Origin: Rapana venosa
Taxonomy: Eukaryota; Mollusca; Gastropoda; Neogastropoda; Muricidae
Direction of reading: 5' to 3'
Length of the DNA stretch: 64,000 nucleotides
NCBI GenBank assembly: GCA_028751875.1
Contig: CM054158.1
Location: 14,852,121 to 14,916,120 of the forward strand
Under the pieces are notes generated by a model. The model saw only the letters and a program-made list of their open reading frames with translations, made no database searches and was not told where the DNA came from. Position 1 is the stretch's first letter; every line of letters begins with the position of its first letter. This document shows positions 12,338-26,250 of the stretch, in pieces. Position numbers and translations under genes: made by a program.

Positions 12338-14499
12338 GTAAGCAGGTTTTTTCTTTCTATTTGAATAAAGTTATTGTCATGTGTAGTAATTAGGATTGTT
12401 TGCTAAAAAGTAACAACTGATTGATATTTATAAATGATCTCTGATAATACAAATTATGTATACAAACATCCTCCAACCTTATAATTATTCATTCATATCA
12501 ACATCCAAAATATATACAAAAATTTATTTTTATGTCTACATTTGGTGAAACCTTGGCCATGATTGAAACTTGTGTACAACCAAGTACAAGGGCTAGGCTA
12601 GTTACAATATTCAAATGGCATTGTAACCCCTAACCACTAATATAAGCCATGTATTATTTCTCTAAAACTTTATATCCACATGTTCTTCTTTTCTCCAATA
12701 TAATCGGTTAATAGGGAATCGAGAACTGCTATTCCCCGTGGTAAGATGGAGTTACCTAGGCCGACATGGCTCAACAGCCAAGAAAATTTTATTTTACAAC
12801 GAAATAGAGAACTTCACTGTATTGAGAAAAATAGAGTCAAGATCGGTCTTGCAACAATCATATCCATGAGTATGAGCATTCAATATGACTTTTTAATGTT
12901 GCTCACTATGGATTTTCTGTCTAAATCAACAATGCTTACAATGCAGCCGTTAACTCCTGCCCGGTATTATTGAAATACTAAAAAGAATATATTTGAGAAA
13001 TTTCATGCAAACAACAATACAAGGGACATAAACCAAATCTACAAAATACAATTTAACTAATTTAATAGTCTTGGTAAAAATAGATTTTTTTACCATACAG
13101 ATTATATATATATATATTAGATATATAATATATATATATAATAAATGCACAGAGCACGTAGTTCACATTTGAACAGGGACAAACAGTTTGACCACTTGTA
13201 AGTTCCGTTTCACTGAAAGCAAGCTGAAATCTATCCACAAAGCTACCAGATGTACCAAACTTGCCACAATTCATACATTTCCTATATTTGGTTAGTTTTT
13301 TTCAATGGGAATAATAATAGGAATAGGATATGTGTCTTTCATGTATTTACTGTTATTTGTTTAGTTTTTCCAATGCCATAATAAGATATTGGGCTTTATT
13401 TAAAAAGAAAAATATTTCAACCCGTTCCTACCGAAACATGTGGCCTACTCTACTGAAGACGAACAGGGTTAGAGTGGTCCCATGAGATCATCAACAGTTA
13501 GCACTTTGTCATCATACAACTTGGTTTCAGGGGTGGAAAAATGTTAATGAAAAGCACTCAGTTAAAATCTTTTTTCAATTTTTATAGATTTTTTTTAAAC
13601 AAAACATTTCCAAGTTCTTACAGCCAAAATATACGCTTTGTATTTTTCATATAGATATAAATTTACTAAATGTACGTCCGCAGCGCAGATATCCTATAGA
13701 TAGGACTGTAATGACCCACATCTATTTCTGCATTCTTGGCCCCGTTTCGCCTGCTTTTTTCTTAAGGTATAACAATAACAATTCCCGCCCCTACTGCCGA
13801 AATTGGATGTCTGGGCCTGACCTTTGTCAGGCGCTTAACGTAACACACACATTTTATCGCTCACATATGACTGATATTAGTTGCTTCTGAGGGTTCGAAC
13901 GATACGATATAAGTCGTTTGGTGGGTTGGTTTCGCCTTAATTTTGATACAAGTCCAACGGTTTTCGCTTACATATGACTGATATTAGTTGCTATCGGCGT
14001 GCACGACGAAGAAGAAGTTGGTTGGTGTGGGTTTGTTTTCGTCTTAATTGATAAAAAGGCCAAAGTTTGATATATTTATCCCATCAAGGGACAGTACCTC
14101 AACTAGTCCCATTCACCGTTCTTGTCCTCTGTTCTCTTCCTCGGAATAAAAAATTTTGATTTATTTAATTGAATTTTAATTGAATTTGATCCTCCTCTCT
14201 CTCTTTGCATGTGTAACACACACATACAACACACAAATAATATATATAATATATATATATAGAATATATCTATAGATAATATATAGCTATAATATATAGA
14301 TATATAATATATAATGTTTGTGTTGCTTGAGTTTACGTCTGTGCCCTCAAAGTCATATTTCAAATTATATGGTTGTATACATGTATGTAGGCCTTCAATA
14401 AGTGGAACCATCACGCCATGTGAATGTTTTCTATTGCTTTGGATTTGTCCTGTTTCTAAGTGGAATGGACTTGACAGGATCCAACCAGACTAAACATTG

Positions 14500-14594
14500 T
14501 ACCATATTCATATCTCTCTATCGCCCCTCACTGTCTGTCTGTCTGTCTGCCATCCGGCTGTCTGTCTGTCGGGTCCTTCTCTTTCTCTCGCTGC

Positions 14595-14638
<44 letters not shown>

Positions 14639-14690
14639 TCTTCTCTCTCTCTCTCTCTCTCCTCATCTCCTCTGTCTGTCTGTCTGCCCA
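14500..14690. repeat. TCTG/CT microsatellite (copy A)
   Basis: (CTGT)n and (CT)n tract, repeated at 30863-31053. Frames in both directions through it are repeat translations. Confidence 0.85.
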
Positions 14691-16222
14691 CATGGGTATA
14701 TATTAACACCCCTTGCACTGCTGGATAAAATTATTGGTGCTCACAGAAGTTACACTTAATTTCTTAAAGCCAAGAATTTTTAGCTGCAGCTACCTTCCTT
14801 CTGTTTTAGGGGTTTTACATGCTTATGAATGAAACTAGATAGGCAAGCCTATACATTTTTGCTAAGTAGAGACAATGTACAATGTGATTTTTTTTTTAAA
14901 ACCCAAAAAGACATTATGTAGTATGTAGCCGGAGATATCCCACAAATTGAACAGATCAAACGCCCTGGGGGAAAGCCACCCCACTCTACTCTATTCTCAT
15001 TACTACTGACTACACCCCCTTTCAATTTACATGCAGAGACAGCAAATTGGCAAAACAGAGTGATTAACAGGAACAAAGCAAGAGGCATAGTAGAGTCCAA
15101 TAAGCATCCACTCATTCCACCAATGTTACTTTGGTCCACTAGCTTTATCACTTCCAACAGCAGACTCCTTTGGTGGTGTCGCAACATTCTTCCAGATGGT
15201 TATCATATCATTCCTAGTAAGGCTAATCACACAAAGGAATAGTAGTTGGACATGACACAGTTGACAGACACTAGCCTACCTGATGAAAACAGGCAAAGGT
15301 AACCAATGATAGTCCATTGATGTTGAACCTGACATGCAAAACCATGATCCTATGCAAAACCCATTGCAGTTTACAAGAAAGCCACAATTCCTGCACCCTT
15401 GCCCTGTATGGGTTTGCCTGCACCTATTGCCTATTTACTATTGGCGTAGGCCCTTTTGTGCCTTTAGTCCCTCCTCCCTCCACCCCCCCCCCCCCCCATA
15501 CCCAATTTCTGCATTGTCAAGAAAGAGTTGGAAAGAGTTGTGAGAGCCATCCACCATGTATAGAAATAAATATATATATATAAATATATAGTATATATAT
15601 ATAGTATATTGTGTGTGTGTGTGTGTGTGGTGTTGTGTTGTGTGTGTGTGTGTGTGTGTATCTCTCTTTTTAGATGACCACTTCTTAAGGTAAAGCCACT
15701 AAAGGTATACTCAGAAGAAGGATTTTGAAAACATTATATACGTGTGTTAATTAAAAAGACAACACGGAAGAAGAGTCATGACTTTGACAGACATTGTAAA
15801 GTCCTTCAGGCCTTTCGAAAGTCAGGAGGGAAAGGCTAGATCTGATTTTGGTGGGTACTATAGTATGACAGGGGTTAATTACATGCCTTTTCCAGCTCGC
15901 TTCTCTCTTTCTCTCAAACCCCCAGTTGGGGAAGTGCCCTAGTCTCCTCGAGGCTACTGTGCTTGCTTGTTTCAGCCTACTGAGGTCAGGTCTGCCACGG
16001 GCCTCTGCAACACATTCCCACCTCAGAGTTTTCAAGTCATTTAATCATTGTACAACGGTGCAATGCTGGTGATGCTTGGTTTCCATAATCCCGCTGAACC
16101 TGACATAATTACCCAAGAGTTTAACAATGCATAGTGATCTTAATCAATAAACCCATACTTATAATATATGAAAATGTTCAACTATAGTGTCCATAACGTA
16201 ACATTCATCTTAGTTCTTCCAG

Positions 16223-16442
16223 AACAGAAACTGACAAGAATGCTACAGCTGAAGTGGAAAACCAGACAGCAGCAACCTACAGAACCTGAGGACTCTGCTG
16301 TGAAGAAAGGATGCATAAGATCAGGACCACGCGACGGCTCGTCCCCAAGGATTGGTGGGCTCAGAGATATGATGCAGTGTTTCCAGCTCAACGGATTTTC
16401 GGTCTCCTACCCAACACATGGTTCAGGAAACGCCCAGGAAAA
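16223..16442 (+). pseudogene. Candidate exon A of PARP-like gene (copy A)
   Basis: Bounded by TTCTTCCAG|A and AA|GTAAGG. The frame that stays open ends ...HGSGNAQEK and joins exon B in phase. Another frame of the same DNA (VPKDWWAQRYDAVF, then PNTWF) resembles the linker before PARP catalytic domains in PARP12-like proteins, so a frameshift may be present. The alignment is by eye and weak. Duplicate at 32590-32809. Confidence 0.35.
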
Positions 16443-18039
16443 GTAAGGGATCTGGGATATATATAGATATATATATATATTATATAATAAATAGAATAGA
16501 TACATATATCGATATAGTAATAAATAAAGTAAGTTCACGTTTGCCGAAGTGGAATAAGCTACCCTAATCCAGCACATCATTAACTCATACACTCAGTGGT
16601 TGGTGTAGGGCAGCCAACAAATGTGCTTTTCCCCTCCTGTCTATCCAGGCCAACCTAGTCACTGTATCCCCACGAGGCTGCATGCCTTCATCATACTTTC
16701 TACCGTTATCCTGCGGTAGCTTCCTTTCGGCTTAAGCCATCATTCAGCATTCATACCAGTCTCACTGACCCCAGAGGTCCTTCGCACGCAAAGTAGAAAT
16801 TTTCTCTGTTGCTGTTCCCTAACTTCACTTCTTTTTCTGACAGAGGGTTGTTTAGCCCTGTGCCCAACCCCCAATCCTGGAGGAAGGTTCCCCTTATCGC
16901 CTCTTACGACATGCCCTGGCTGGAGGGCAGGGATCCTATTCATGCAATGCTCCACTTTGCAAGCATTCCCCCTGGAGTCCCATCAGGGGTACTACCCTAA
17001 TAAGTGGTTTTAAAAAAGTTGCATAGGCAAAATCTCACAATTGGTGAAAACAGGAGCTCCAGATATATATATATAATATATATCATATATATATATTATA
17101 TATATAATATAAATATATAATATATATATATATATATATATAAAAAGATAGATGAAAAATGGCAATTTTATTACTCAACTGTTGTGCTTGAACTAGTTAG
17201 GAGTCGGTGCCCAACAAATGGTGGGTTACATATTAAACGATATTATAAATATATATAGATATATATATCTATATATATATATATTTATAGATATATATAT
17301 ATAATTTATATATAAGTACGATAAATATAATATTGGAATACGTCCATTGAATGATGGATGAACAGGATTTACTGTTTAACTTTATGAGAAAATGGTAAGT
17401 CTTTTTCGGTAAAGGGTATAAAAATATGGAAGACCGAAACCACCAAGTTTTGTTTGTTGTTTTATTTTACTGGTATAAAGATGATTTCCAAAGGGCGAAA
17501 ATATATGAGTGCTGCCAAGACTACAAACAATCATGAAAGCCGAAAATTTGTTTTTAATCTAGCCTAAGTATTACTTTGCTTTCCATGCCGCAATCGGATT
17601 GTTTCCTTCTTCTGACTGAGTACTAGTCGTAAGGAACAGTCGTGATAGTGAAAAGTCGAAGTGATCAATTGGACTTTGGAGCCGATAATAGTGACAAGCG
17701 AATTTAGACACGTGTAAATACTCAATCCTTGTCCGTCTAAAATCACTGAAAGTGAAACGAAAGATACACCGAATAAGAATAACTGATCTATGGCAGTCAT
17801 TGTACCTGTCAGTTGTTTTTGCCTTGTAAAAAAAACACTTTTTTTCTATTGTTATTTGTATGAGAGATGAAGAACCTTACAGAGATTATGTATATACAGT
17901 TTGGTGCTGGGTGTGTAACTTTTAATCATGATGATGAGCCTGTGGTGTATGTGAATTGTGATAGTTAAAAGTAAGGCTATAAATGTGTCTGTGGTGTTGT
18001 GTGGTGATATTAATGATGATTGTTCCTGTTTACCGCCAG

Positions 18040-18212
18040 GTCAGTAGAAAAGTGGACCGAAGTCAAAGAGGCCCAACAAATTTTAGACCGAATACACAAT
18101 GACTCAAGAAACCTGAATGTCAATCTGGACCAGAGTATCATGGTACCAGGCACACTTACAATCCGGAAAAATTATCAGGATCCAAATTGCACGTTGTGGC
18201 TCGCTACTACAG
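18040..18212 (+). pseudogene. Candidate exon B of PARP-like gene (copy A)
   Basis: Acceptor ACCGCCAG|G and donor ACAG|GTACT. It encodes SVEKWTEVKEAQQILDRIHN and ends with TIRKNYQDPNCTLWLATT. The end resembles the I.RIQNP.LW..Y segment that opens PARP catalytic domains in the PARP7/12 group. It joins exon A and the later GIYFA exon in phase, but not the exon at 19864. Duplicate at 34407-34579. Confidence 0.45.
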
Positions 18213-18351
18213 GTACTAGCATATTAGAATGGGGGAACTTAGGAAGCCTTTTGTGTCTTGGATCAGTGGTCCTGATTTGAAACTATTGTCTGATGAATTA
18301 TGCACACACACATCTAGAATATATAGATATTATATGATATATATATAGATA

Positions 18352-18383
<32 letters not shown>

Positions 18384-19863
18384 ATATATATTTAATAGAC
18401 AAAACGAAAGAGTAGCCAATGAAATAAAAGTTAACTAAAACTAAAATGTCTTTTTAACAAAAGCGAAGGAAAACAGTCTGTAACCAAATAACAACACTTT
18501 GTCATTGCAAGAAAAGCCATCCACAATTGAGCTAATACTAAAAAAAAATGGTAAATCACCATTAACTTTTTATGGTACGTGTTTGGTGACACCGGTTACA
18601 TTGTGCAACCTGCCTCAAGTTTTGTCTTGTGGGTGAACCACACTACAGGTTTCAGCAGAGGATGGCTTAACATAGGCCTGGTACCTAAGCCTTCAGAGAA
18701 ACCCTCTTCAATTCAGAGTGCTTTTGCTCTCACAGGATTAATCCAGTAATTCAGAAGCGAATGCTGCCACCAACATGATTTTATGGAAAAAAAAGAAGAT
18801 ATACTGTAAAGTAGGCTAAAAAAATAGATAAGTGAAATATTATGCTATTAATTGGAAATCCTGTCCCAGTGATGCAGAAAATCATTTTAATATACACCTG
18901 GAGGGTCCAGCTCTGCCCTGGGCTTACCCAAACATTTCAGATCATGTAATCCCCACTGGATAACAATAAAGTTAAAATATAGGATTATAGGAGTTGCTCT
19001 CCAAACTTGTTACTTGAAACTAAAATGGATGTATTTGAGTGAAGAATGAAAAACAAACTTTGGACTACATATTTCTCTGTTATCCAAGATGCATTAATGT
19101 TGCCACAGTCTCATTAGAATCGTTTCATGATTTTTATTTTTTTAAAATCAGTATTGCCCTTGCACTGTCTTGGTGTTTGACATGGGGATCTTGGGTGTGT
19201 CCTGTGCATCACAAGTGACAAGCATGGACTTGTACAAAACTATTTAAAGCAGTTTAAGAATTATTTGCAGAAGAATAAATATTACAAGATATGAAGAAAT
19301 AAAGGAAAATATACACGTCATAAGTACGAATAATTGTGCGCTAATACAGGTCCCACTTTAATATGGTCACATTGCAATTCACTTGACCGCACTGTCTAAC
19401 TGTTTCTGTGGATCCCAAATTTTCAACGTTTCCATTAAATAGCTGCCTATTCATTTGCTAGTAATGCAAGTCTGAACAATGTGCCAAGCATCATCATTAA
19501 AGTAATAAAGTGTGAGCTAGCAGTAATAATTTTGCAGCTTTTTTTGTGTTTTACAGTATGTAAACTTTATATACATGTTATTGTGGACAATGTCTCTACA
19601 AGTAGACAGCAGATTTCAGTGTTGGTGCAGCGTCCCGTTTTTCAGCAAACAGATTTCAATGATGATTTTGGTCCATAAATTCAGCAAATCGATTTCAGTG
19701 ATTGTGGTCCATTTTCAGCAAGAGTAAAGACACAAAAACTAGATTTCAGTGATTTGTGACTTTGGGTCCAAGTTTCAGAAGGGAGCCTGGTCAATCATTC
19801 ATTGATTTAACATGCCGAGCCAAGACATTGTGTAGCAGTTGGACTCTCGCATGTTTCAAGCAG

Positions 19864-20010
19864 AAACAGAAGATGGAGAGAAGTGGGGAAGAGCGGAGGT
19901 GGAGAACAAGACTGTTTCCACGTCACACACCCTACAACATCGACAGCATCTGTGAACAAGGCGTCCATCACGGACAAGCCAGCGGAAAAATGGCTCTTTC
20001 CATGGGGAAA
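19864..20010 (+). pseudogene. PARP catalytic exon with lost HG motif (copy A)
   Basis: Acceptor TTTCAAGCAG|AAA and donor GGGGAAA|GTGAGA enclose 49 codons in phase 0. The translation contains RLFPRHTPYNIDSICEQG and ends SGKMALSMGK. PARPs have LFHGTS..NVDSICxxGF here, then GKG before YFA. The fit is good except that the NAD-binding His-Gly pair is replaced by Pro-Arg. Phase 0 does not match exon B (phase 1) or the next exon (needs one extra base), so the spliced frame is broken. The identical defect is in the second copy (36231-36377). A decayed exon is the simplest reading. Confidence 0.6.
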
Positions 20011-20656
20011 GTGAGATTTTGATGATCATTTTTCTTTTTTAGTGAATTCGTTGGTTTTGTTAACAGGTCACAGGGTCTTTCCTAAATAATTCACCATAGA
20101 TAAACTTGACTTCCCGTTTGAACTCCTTTAGGAGTTGGTGGGTTCTCAGGCATCACAAGAAATCTCAGAAGGGGCAGGGAGGGGGGGGGAGTTAAATCAT
20201 GAAACTGGTAAGGAATGACAAACCTCTTCCATGTCAATTACGTCCATTCACAGCGTTACCTCGCAGTTCATCCACTAGGTAGCAAGTGAACTCCTCTGTT
20301 GAAAGAAGGGGACGCAAACTCCCAACATCTTGTCGCCACACTAAAAAAAACCCAGTCGCCTGTAAAACGAAAACGAGCCATTCGCTGCTGGTGGGAACAG
20401 ATAAACTTCAAAAAACGCGTGCATACTGAGTCATGTTTACACATCATCCCGGGAGTTGGAATGCAGGCTAACTTTAAATGGTCACTTGGTGGACACAGTC
20501 CCATAGCAAAAAAAAACCGAGCCACAAAATCTTAACATTGGTGAATCTAGGCAAGAAACAAAAACGAAAATAAAAACTATACAAAATTCCTCACTGCAAC
20601 CACCACCGTAAAGGCGCACATCCTTGATTAATTTGAATGTTGTTTTTCCTTTGTAG

Positions 20657-20732
20657 GTATCTACTTTGCACAGGACAGCGTCTTGGCACTAAATTACACC
20701 AGGGAAAGCTGTCATTCCAAATCCAATGATTT
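20657..20732 (+). pseudogene. PARP GIYFA exon, frameshifted (copy A)
   Basis: Acceptor CCTTTGTAG|GT and donor GATTT|GTAAGT. It encodes (G)IYFAQDSVLALNYTRES, the G-x-YFA-D/R-D-A core of the PARP catalytic domain, including the triad tyrosine. At 76 bp it lacks two bases (GT of a GTGT) that are present in the 78-bp copy at 37026-37103. With 76 bp the next exon is out of frame; with 78 bp it is in frame. So either copy A carries a 2-bp deletion or the base calls are wrong. Confidence 0.7.
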
Positions 20733-21507
20733 GTAAGTTCTCCAAATGTCCTGTATGTGGTGTGGTGTGGTGTGGTGTGTGTGTCAAAGTCAAATTTTTA
20801 TTTTCAGATGGAACATTGAATAAGCAGTCATTAGCTTTTTTCAACAAGCCATCTATCTAAAGAAAAAAAGAGAAAAAATATATATATATATCGCCTCTCT
20901 GGACCTATGCTGGGTGTCTGTCCACCATATCCAAACCTTGATATTTCATTAAAAAGAGGGAGAAAGTACTGAAGGGTGGGTGTGTCAGCAAGACAGGAAC
21001 CAGAACGGGTGCTGGTAGGGGGCAGGATGTCTTTCAGAAAATGTCCACAGAGAATGATTTAGTTTTAATTTTAGTCAACTTTTGTTTGTTTAGCTACTTG
21101 GGGTTTCTATGGGGCAATATTGCCTAAATTAGTTATGGTGAGTTTGTAATGTAAAGGTCATCTATAATTATCTAATCGGGAACTTCATTCAAACATAAAT
21201 TTTTCTGCTAGAGTGGACTAGTATTAGAAGGGTTTTTTAAAAGTCAGTCGAGATGGAATTGCCGGCTGCCTTAATTAAAATTCTTGATGAAAATACAAAA
21301 TGAAGTTCCAGAAATCTTATCAGTCATTGTATACTCAGATATTGGAGGGAATTCTAGCTCAAAGTCTGGTGATGGTGATGACGACGATGACAATACAATG
21401 AAAAAAAGAAGAAGAGAAAGATGATGGTAATGATGATGACTACTGGCAATAATAACATTGAGGATAATAATGGTTCCCTTATTTTTCTTCGTTTTCATGA
21501 ATAACAG

Positions 21508-21752
21508 TCTCATCAAAGGGGGACGAAGGCGTTGACACAAAGGTGTCACGGTACTACATACTACAGTCCACAGTTTTAACAGGCCACTCACAAGAACTAG
21601 ACCCCCACGATCACATGCCGGATTGGTCACCGATTCCTGATGATTTTGACAGCCGTTGTCAGGACACAGAATGTAACAAGGTGTTCATGGTAGCCCGGAG
21701 CAGCCAGGCCTATCCAGAATACGTCATCGAGTACCTGATACGCAGACCCTAG
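21508..21752 (+). CDS. PARP C-terminal exon with stop
   Basis: Acceptor ATGAATAACAG|TC. The frame TCA TCA AAG ... ends in TAG at 21750-21752 and gives about 80 residues including VARSSQAYPEYVIEYL, the usual end of mono-ADP-ribosyltransferase PARP domains (..QAYPEYLI.Y). The third triad position, counted from that motif, appears to be Val (K-V-F-M-V). That is typical of non-poly PARPs, and of inactive PARP13-like members. The exon lies just outside the 12.4-kb duplication, so only copy A has it. The first two bases complete a codon from a phase-1 donor, matching the 78-bp version of the previous exon. Confidence 0.75.
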
Positions 21753-21766
21753 CCAGCCTTGATGTT

Positions 21767-21885
21767 AGAGAACTTGAATGTCCTAGCCGGTTGATGATGA
21801 TGATGATGATGAGATGATGATGATAATGATGATGATGATAAAGATATGATGATGAGTTGTTGTTGAGAACTGGTCCTAGCCGGTC

Positions 21886-21926
<41 letters not shown>

Positions 21927-22195
21927 GAGGATGTTGTATGATGATGAATGATGATGAATGATGATGGAGAACTTGTCCTAGCCGGTCTTGATGATGAGAT
22001 GAATGATGATAGATGATGATGTTTGGAGAACTTGGGTCCTAGCCAGTCCGTGATGAGAACTTGATGTCTCAGTCAGCCTTGATGATGAGAGTGGATGTCA
22101 GATGATGATGGAGACCTTGATGTCCTAGTCAGCCGTGATGATGACGATGATGATGATGATGATGTCCTAGCCAATCTTGATAATGTAGAGGTTGA
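21767..22195 (+). repeat. GAGAACTT..CCTAGCC / (GAT)n minisatellite in 3' UTR
   Basis: Starting 15 bases after the PARP stop codon, about seven irregular units combine GAGAACTTG, TCCTAGCC(A/G)GTC and a run of GAT. Spacing varies from about 35 to 105 bp because the GAT run varies. It probably lies in the transcript's 3' UTR. Confidence 0.8.
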
Positions 22196-22324
22196 ACTGA
22201 GCTGTGGAAGGGGCAGGGTTAATTCAGCCAGCTTCACCAGGTGTTTGTTTCAGCTTCAACATCCAGTTCATACGTAATCTTTGTCACCATGTGAAGTGTG
22301 TGTGTGTGTGGTTTATTGATTATT

Positions 22325-22582
22325 TATTTTATTTCGAGGATAATGGAATAAGCACTCGTGTGCTTTTCTACAGCCAGTCCCCTTGTGTATGCAGTTTTTT
22401 AAATCTTGTCATTCCTTCCCACCGGGCACAATAATGCCTACACCTTCCGAAAATCGGACGGTTTTAACGTGTGCGCAAGATATACGCGTGCGTTCCCCAC
22501 ACGGTACCTCGATTTATAGTTTTCATCAATGGACTTTTGGAGAGTGGAGTCGCCTGATGTTAACTCCAGAGAAAAATCCTCG
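22325..22582 (-). mobile_element. SINE-1 fragment
   Basis: Tail side TTATTTCGAGGATAATGG, then CGTGTGCGCAAGAT and the TTAACTCCAG block. The tRNA head is replaced by a GT tract at about 22583-22865. Frames through that GT tract are artefacts. Confidence 0.75.
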
Positions 22583-22865
22583 TGAACGTGTGTGTGTGTG
22601 TAGTTGTGTGTGGTGTTGTGTGGTGTGTGGTGTGTGTGTGTTGTGTGTAGTTGTGTGTGTGTGTGTGTGAGTGTGAGTGGTGTGTGTGTGTGGTGTGTGG
22701 TGTGTGTGTGCAAGTGGCCAAGGCCGTGCTAGGTCATTTTCTTTTACCAATAGTGCCATACAAAAAATAGGCTTGGTTTTCAATGTGGTGTGTGTGTGGG
22801 TGGTGTGGTGTTGTTGTGAGTGGTGTGTGTGTGTTGTGTGTGTGTGTGCGTGTGTGTGGGTGAGT
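22583..22865. repeat. GT-rich microsatellites
   Basis: (GT)n with GGT interruptions in two blocks, separated by about 65 bp of ordinary sequence. Confidence 0.9.
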
Positions 22866-24094
22866 GTGCGCCGCCGCGCGCGCCGCACCGCACGCCCTTT
22901 AGGGAGTGTCATACTTTTTACTTTTCTGATTTTGGTACTAATTGGGTGAAAATTTTGGTGTGGATCACTATTATTTCCATTATCCTCAAAATGAAGAATT
23001 AAATGAAGGGAAATGTCTCTCCTGCGAAATAACCTACATTGCGAAGAAGAAGCGAGCGGCACTGGTTTGTTTGGTAGGGAAAGTGGTGGGATCAAAACAC
23101 ACTAGTAGTGCTTGGAACAAGAAGGGTTGAGTGCTCATCTGTGAACGGCAGAAAGCAAGTATAACATCTGAACTGACTGTGTCTGATGTCATGATCATTG
23201 ATGTGCTTACAGAAAATCAGTGAATATTTTGCAGAGAGGAGTGCAAATGAACTCTTGCAGTATTATGTACATAAAAGACATGATAAAACCTAGACCAACA
23301 AGAGATTCTACCATAGGTGTATCATGGATGTCTACTGATGACTGTAATCAACTTTGTGAAAAAAACGGGTGCTTTAAGAATCAGTTGGTGATCCCAGTGT
23401 AGAATAGGAATGTTATGTCGTAAATAATTCCATGATGTCATAACCATGTAACATGATCATTGTGCTGCAACTGGTTTTGGAATTTGTGAGCTTGTGATTG
23501 TGTGGCTTTAGCATCCCTGGCCACTCTTGCCCCCACGGAAAGGGCAGTTATAAAGCCCCCCTGTTAAATACTATTGTACAGACGTGTTTCCCAGTTCCAG
23601 AGTTTTTGTGTCACAAGGTTGGTTTTTGTCAGGATAGGCAAGTATGAATTTTTTTTTGGGGGGGGCCCAGGCCAAAAGCTGTGTCCAGTTATTGATGTCG
23701 GCTAATTGCCAAGGCTCTACATTAATATGTTGTTTATGATTACAAATTTTTGTTGAGATGCCTTCAGCCATGACAGCTCATAAACAGAACAACCTCACCT
23801 CCGTTATAGGAGAATAATTCCTCGAAGTGGATATGGCAGCCTATGTGGCGAGGTACTTGAAAAGATCATACACACAAACTTCTCACAACCGGGGTGTACT
23901 TCCTATCTCACAGTGATTCCCAGGTGGGATAGTGAGCAGAGTGCGTGTTCTGGTGACCCCCAGGGTGTAAGCTGGGGAACGGCACAACAACATGAACACA
24001 ATATCAGTGATCATAGTTTTACAATAGCAAGTGCTTGTTGTCTTGGCATTTTATATGTCCATTACTGGAGGAGGGGGGGGGGGGGGGTAACAGT

Positions 24095-24322
24095 AATAGC
24101 CTGGTGGTTAGAGCCTTGCTTCTGAATCTTGATGCCCCAGGATCAACCCTAGTTTGTCCTAGCGATTTTTCGCCTGGAGTGAACACAGTACAAAATCCAA
24201 CATTCTCCGTACAGGACTATAAACTGATGTCCCACGTGCAACGCAAGCAAAACATCTTGAGCACACGTTAAAACCCGTTCTACCTTTCGGAAAAGTAGGC
24301 CATTGTGTGTCGCTGGAAACGG
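24095..24322 (+). mobile_element. SINE-1, diverged, with partial tRNA head
   Basis: A-box-like TAGCCTGGTGG, B-box-like GGATCAACCC, then the CTGGAGT, GACTATAAAC and CACACGTTAAAACCCG blocks. The region 22.9-24.1 kb before it holds no gene that I can support. Confidence 0.65.
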
Positions 24323-24856
24323 ACGACCATTTTTTATGTTGATACCATATGTACTGAAACTGCCTGATATGGCCTTTGTAGTTGACGCAACTTCGGAGGG
24401 AAAATAGCATAAAATTGCATAAAGGCCTATCATCATGCTTATATATTACATATATACATTCCCCTGTTTCAATTATGGTTTGTTCTTAAATGCAATATTT
24501 TTAACATGCTTTCCTGCTTTCAAGTTTGTATGTGTTTTACTCAATTGTATTTTGATGTGAGGGGGGAAATCTTGTCAAAACAAGTTGGGTATGTGGTTTT
24601 GTGTGGTAAGAAGTGTGAGTGTTTGTGAAGGCAGGTTAGTACATTAAAGATTTGTCTATTGGTGTGTTTGAGGTAAGAATTCCTTTGCCAGACTGACATG
24701 AAATACAAATGCTTAGGTATAGTTAACTTGCCACCTGGGAGGGTGGGTGCTGTCATTTATGTGAGTGAAAGATTGTATTTTGTGACATACATCTTGAAAA
24801 TAGACTGATGTTGACTTTGGTTTGTTTCAGACACATGGTAATAATACTAATAATAA

Positions 24857-24945
24857 TATATGGAATTTATCTAGCGCCTAATCTTGTAAAACAAACAAAT
24901 CGAAGCGCAATTTTGTGATGCAAGATATGCGCTTCATAAATTCAT
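24857..24945 (-). mobile_element. SINE-2 3' tail
   Basis: ATGGAATTTATCTAGCGCC with CTTGTAAAACAAACAAATCG is the reverse complement of the SINE-2 3' end. It sits exactly at the left edge of duplication copy B, where copy A has different sequence. Confidence 0.6.
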
Positions 24946-25060
24946 TTTTAAAAATTATTAATCATTATGATTAAAATTATTAGTTATATTATGTATTATT
25001 ATATCTAATATTATTATTAAATCTAGTAATAATTATTTTTCTTTCTGTTTCTATATGACC

Positions 25061-25245
25061 CTTTTATTCTTTATTTCGAGAGAATGGATAAGAATCTAAC
25101 TCATGTGCTTTTTCAAACCACCATCCCCGGTGTAAGCAGTGTTTGGTAAAGTTTGTCATCCTTTCCCACCTAACACACTGGCCTACTCTTCCGGAAAGCA
25201 GCGGAATCGGTTTTACAGTGTGCGCAAGATGTTTCTGCAATGCGA
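25061..25245 (-). mobile_element. SINE-1 fragment (copy B)
   Basis: Duplicate of the fragment at 8741-8925, with no difference seen. Confidence 0.7.
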
Positions 25246-25437
25246 GAAAACAGAATAGAATACCGTTGGGGTTGTTGTTTTTTACCTAGCAAAAGCTGTT
25301 ACTCGACTTTAGAGCACTTCGATTAATAGTGTTCCGATTTCAAACTTGATATGTGGTCCAGTTTGTGTGTTATTAATACTTTCATCTTGCACATGATAAT
25401 AAATACTTGAGAAATACATATATAAGGTCGCGCTTGC

Positions 25438-26250
<813 letters not shown>

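Noticed and set aside
14849..15187. 112-codon minus-strand frame in the PARP intron
   Set aside because: Its copy at 31225-31551 is frameshifted by a one-base insertion and no domain is visible; treated as chance or repeat-derived.
16620..17000. rRNA-like or LINE 5'-like segment (CATGTCGTAAGAGGCGAT on the minus strand)
   Set aside because: It does not match an rRNA I can place. It resembles short pieces seen at the 5' ends of some retroelements, but there is not enough to name it.
23213..23400. Possible exon after TGCTTACAG
   Set aside because: Open for only about 26-60 codons depending on frame, with no recognisable motif and no matching donor.
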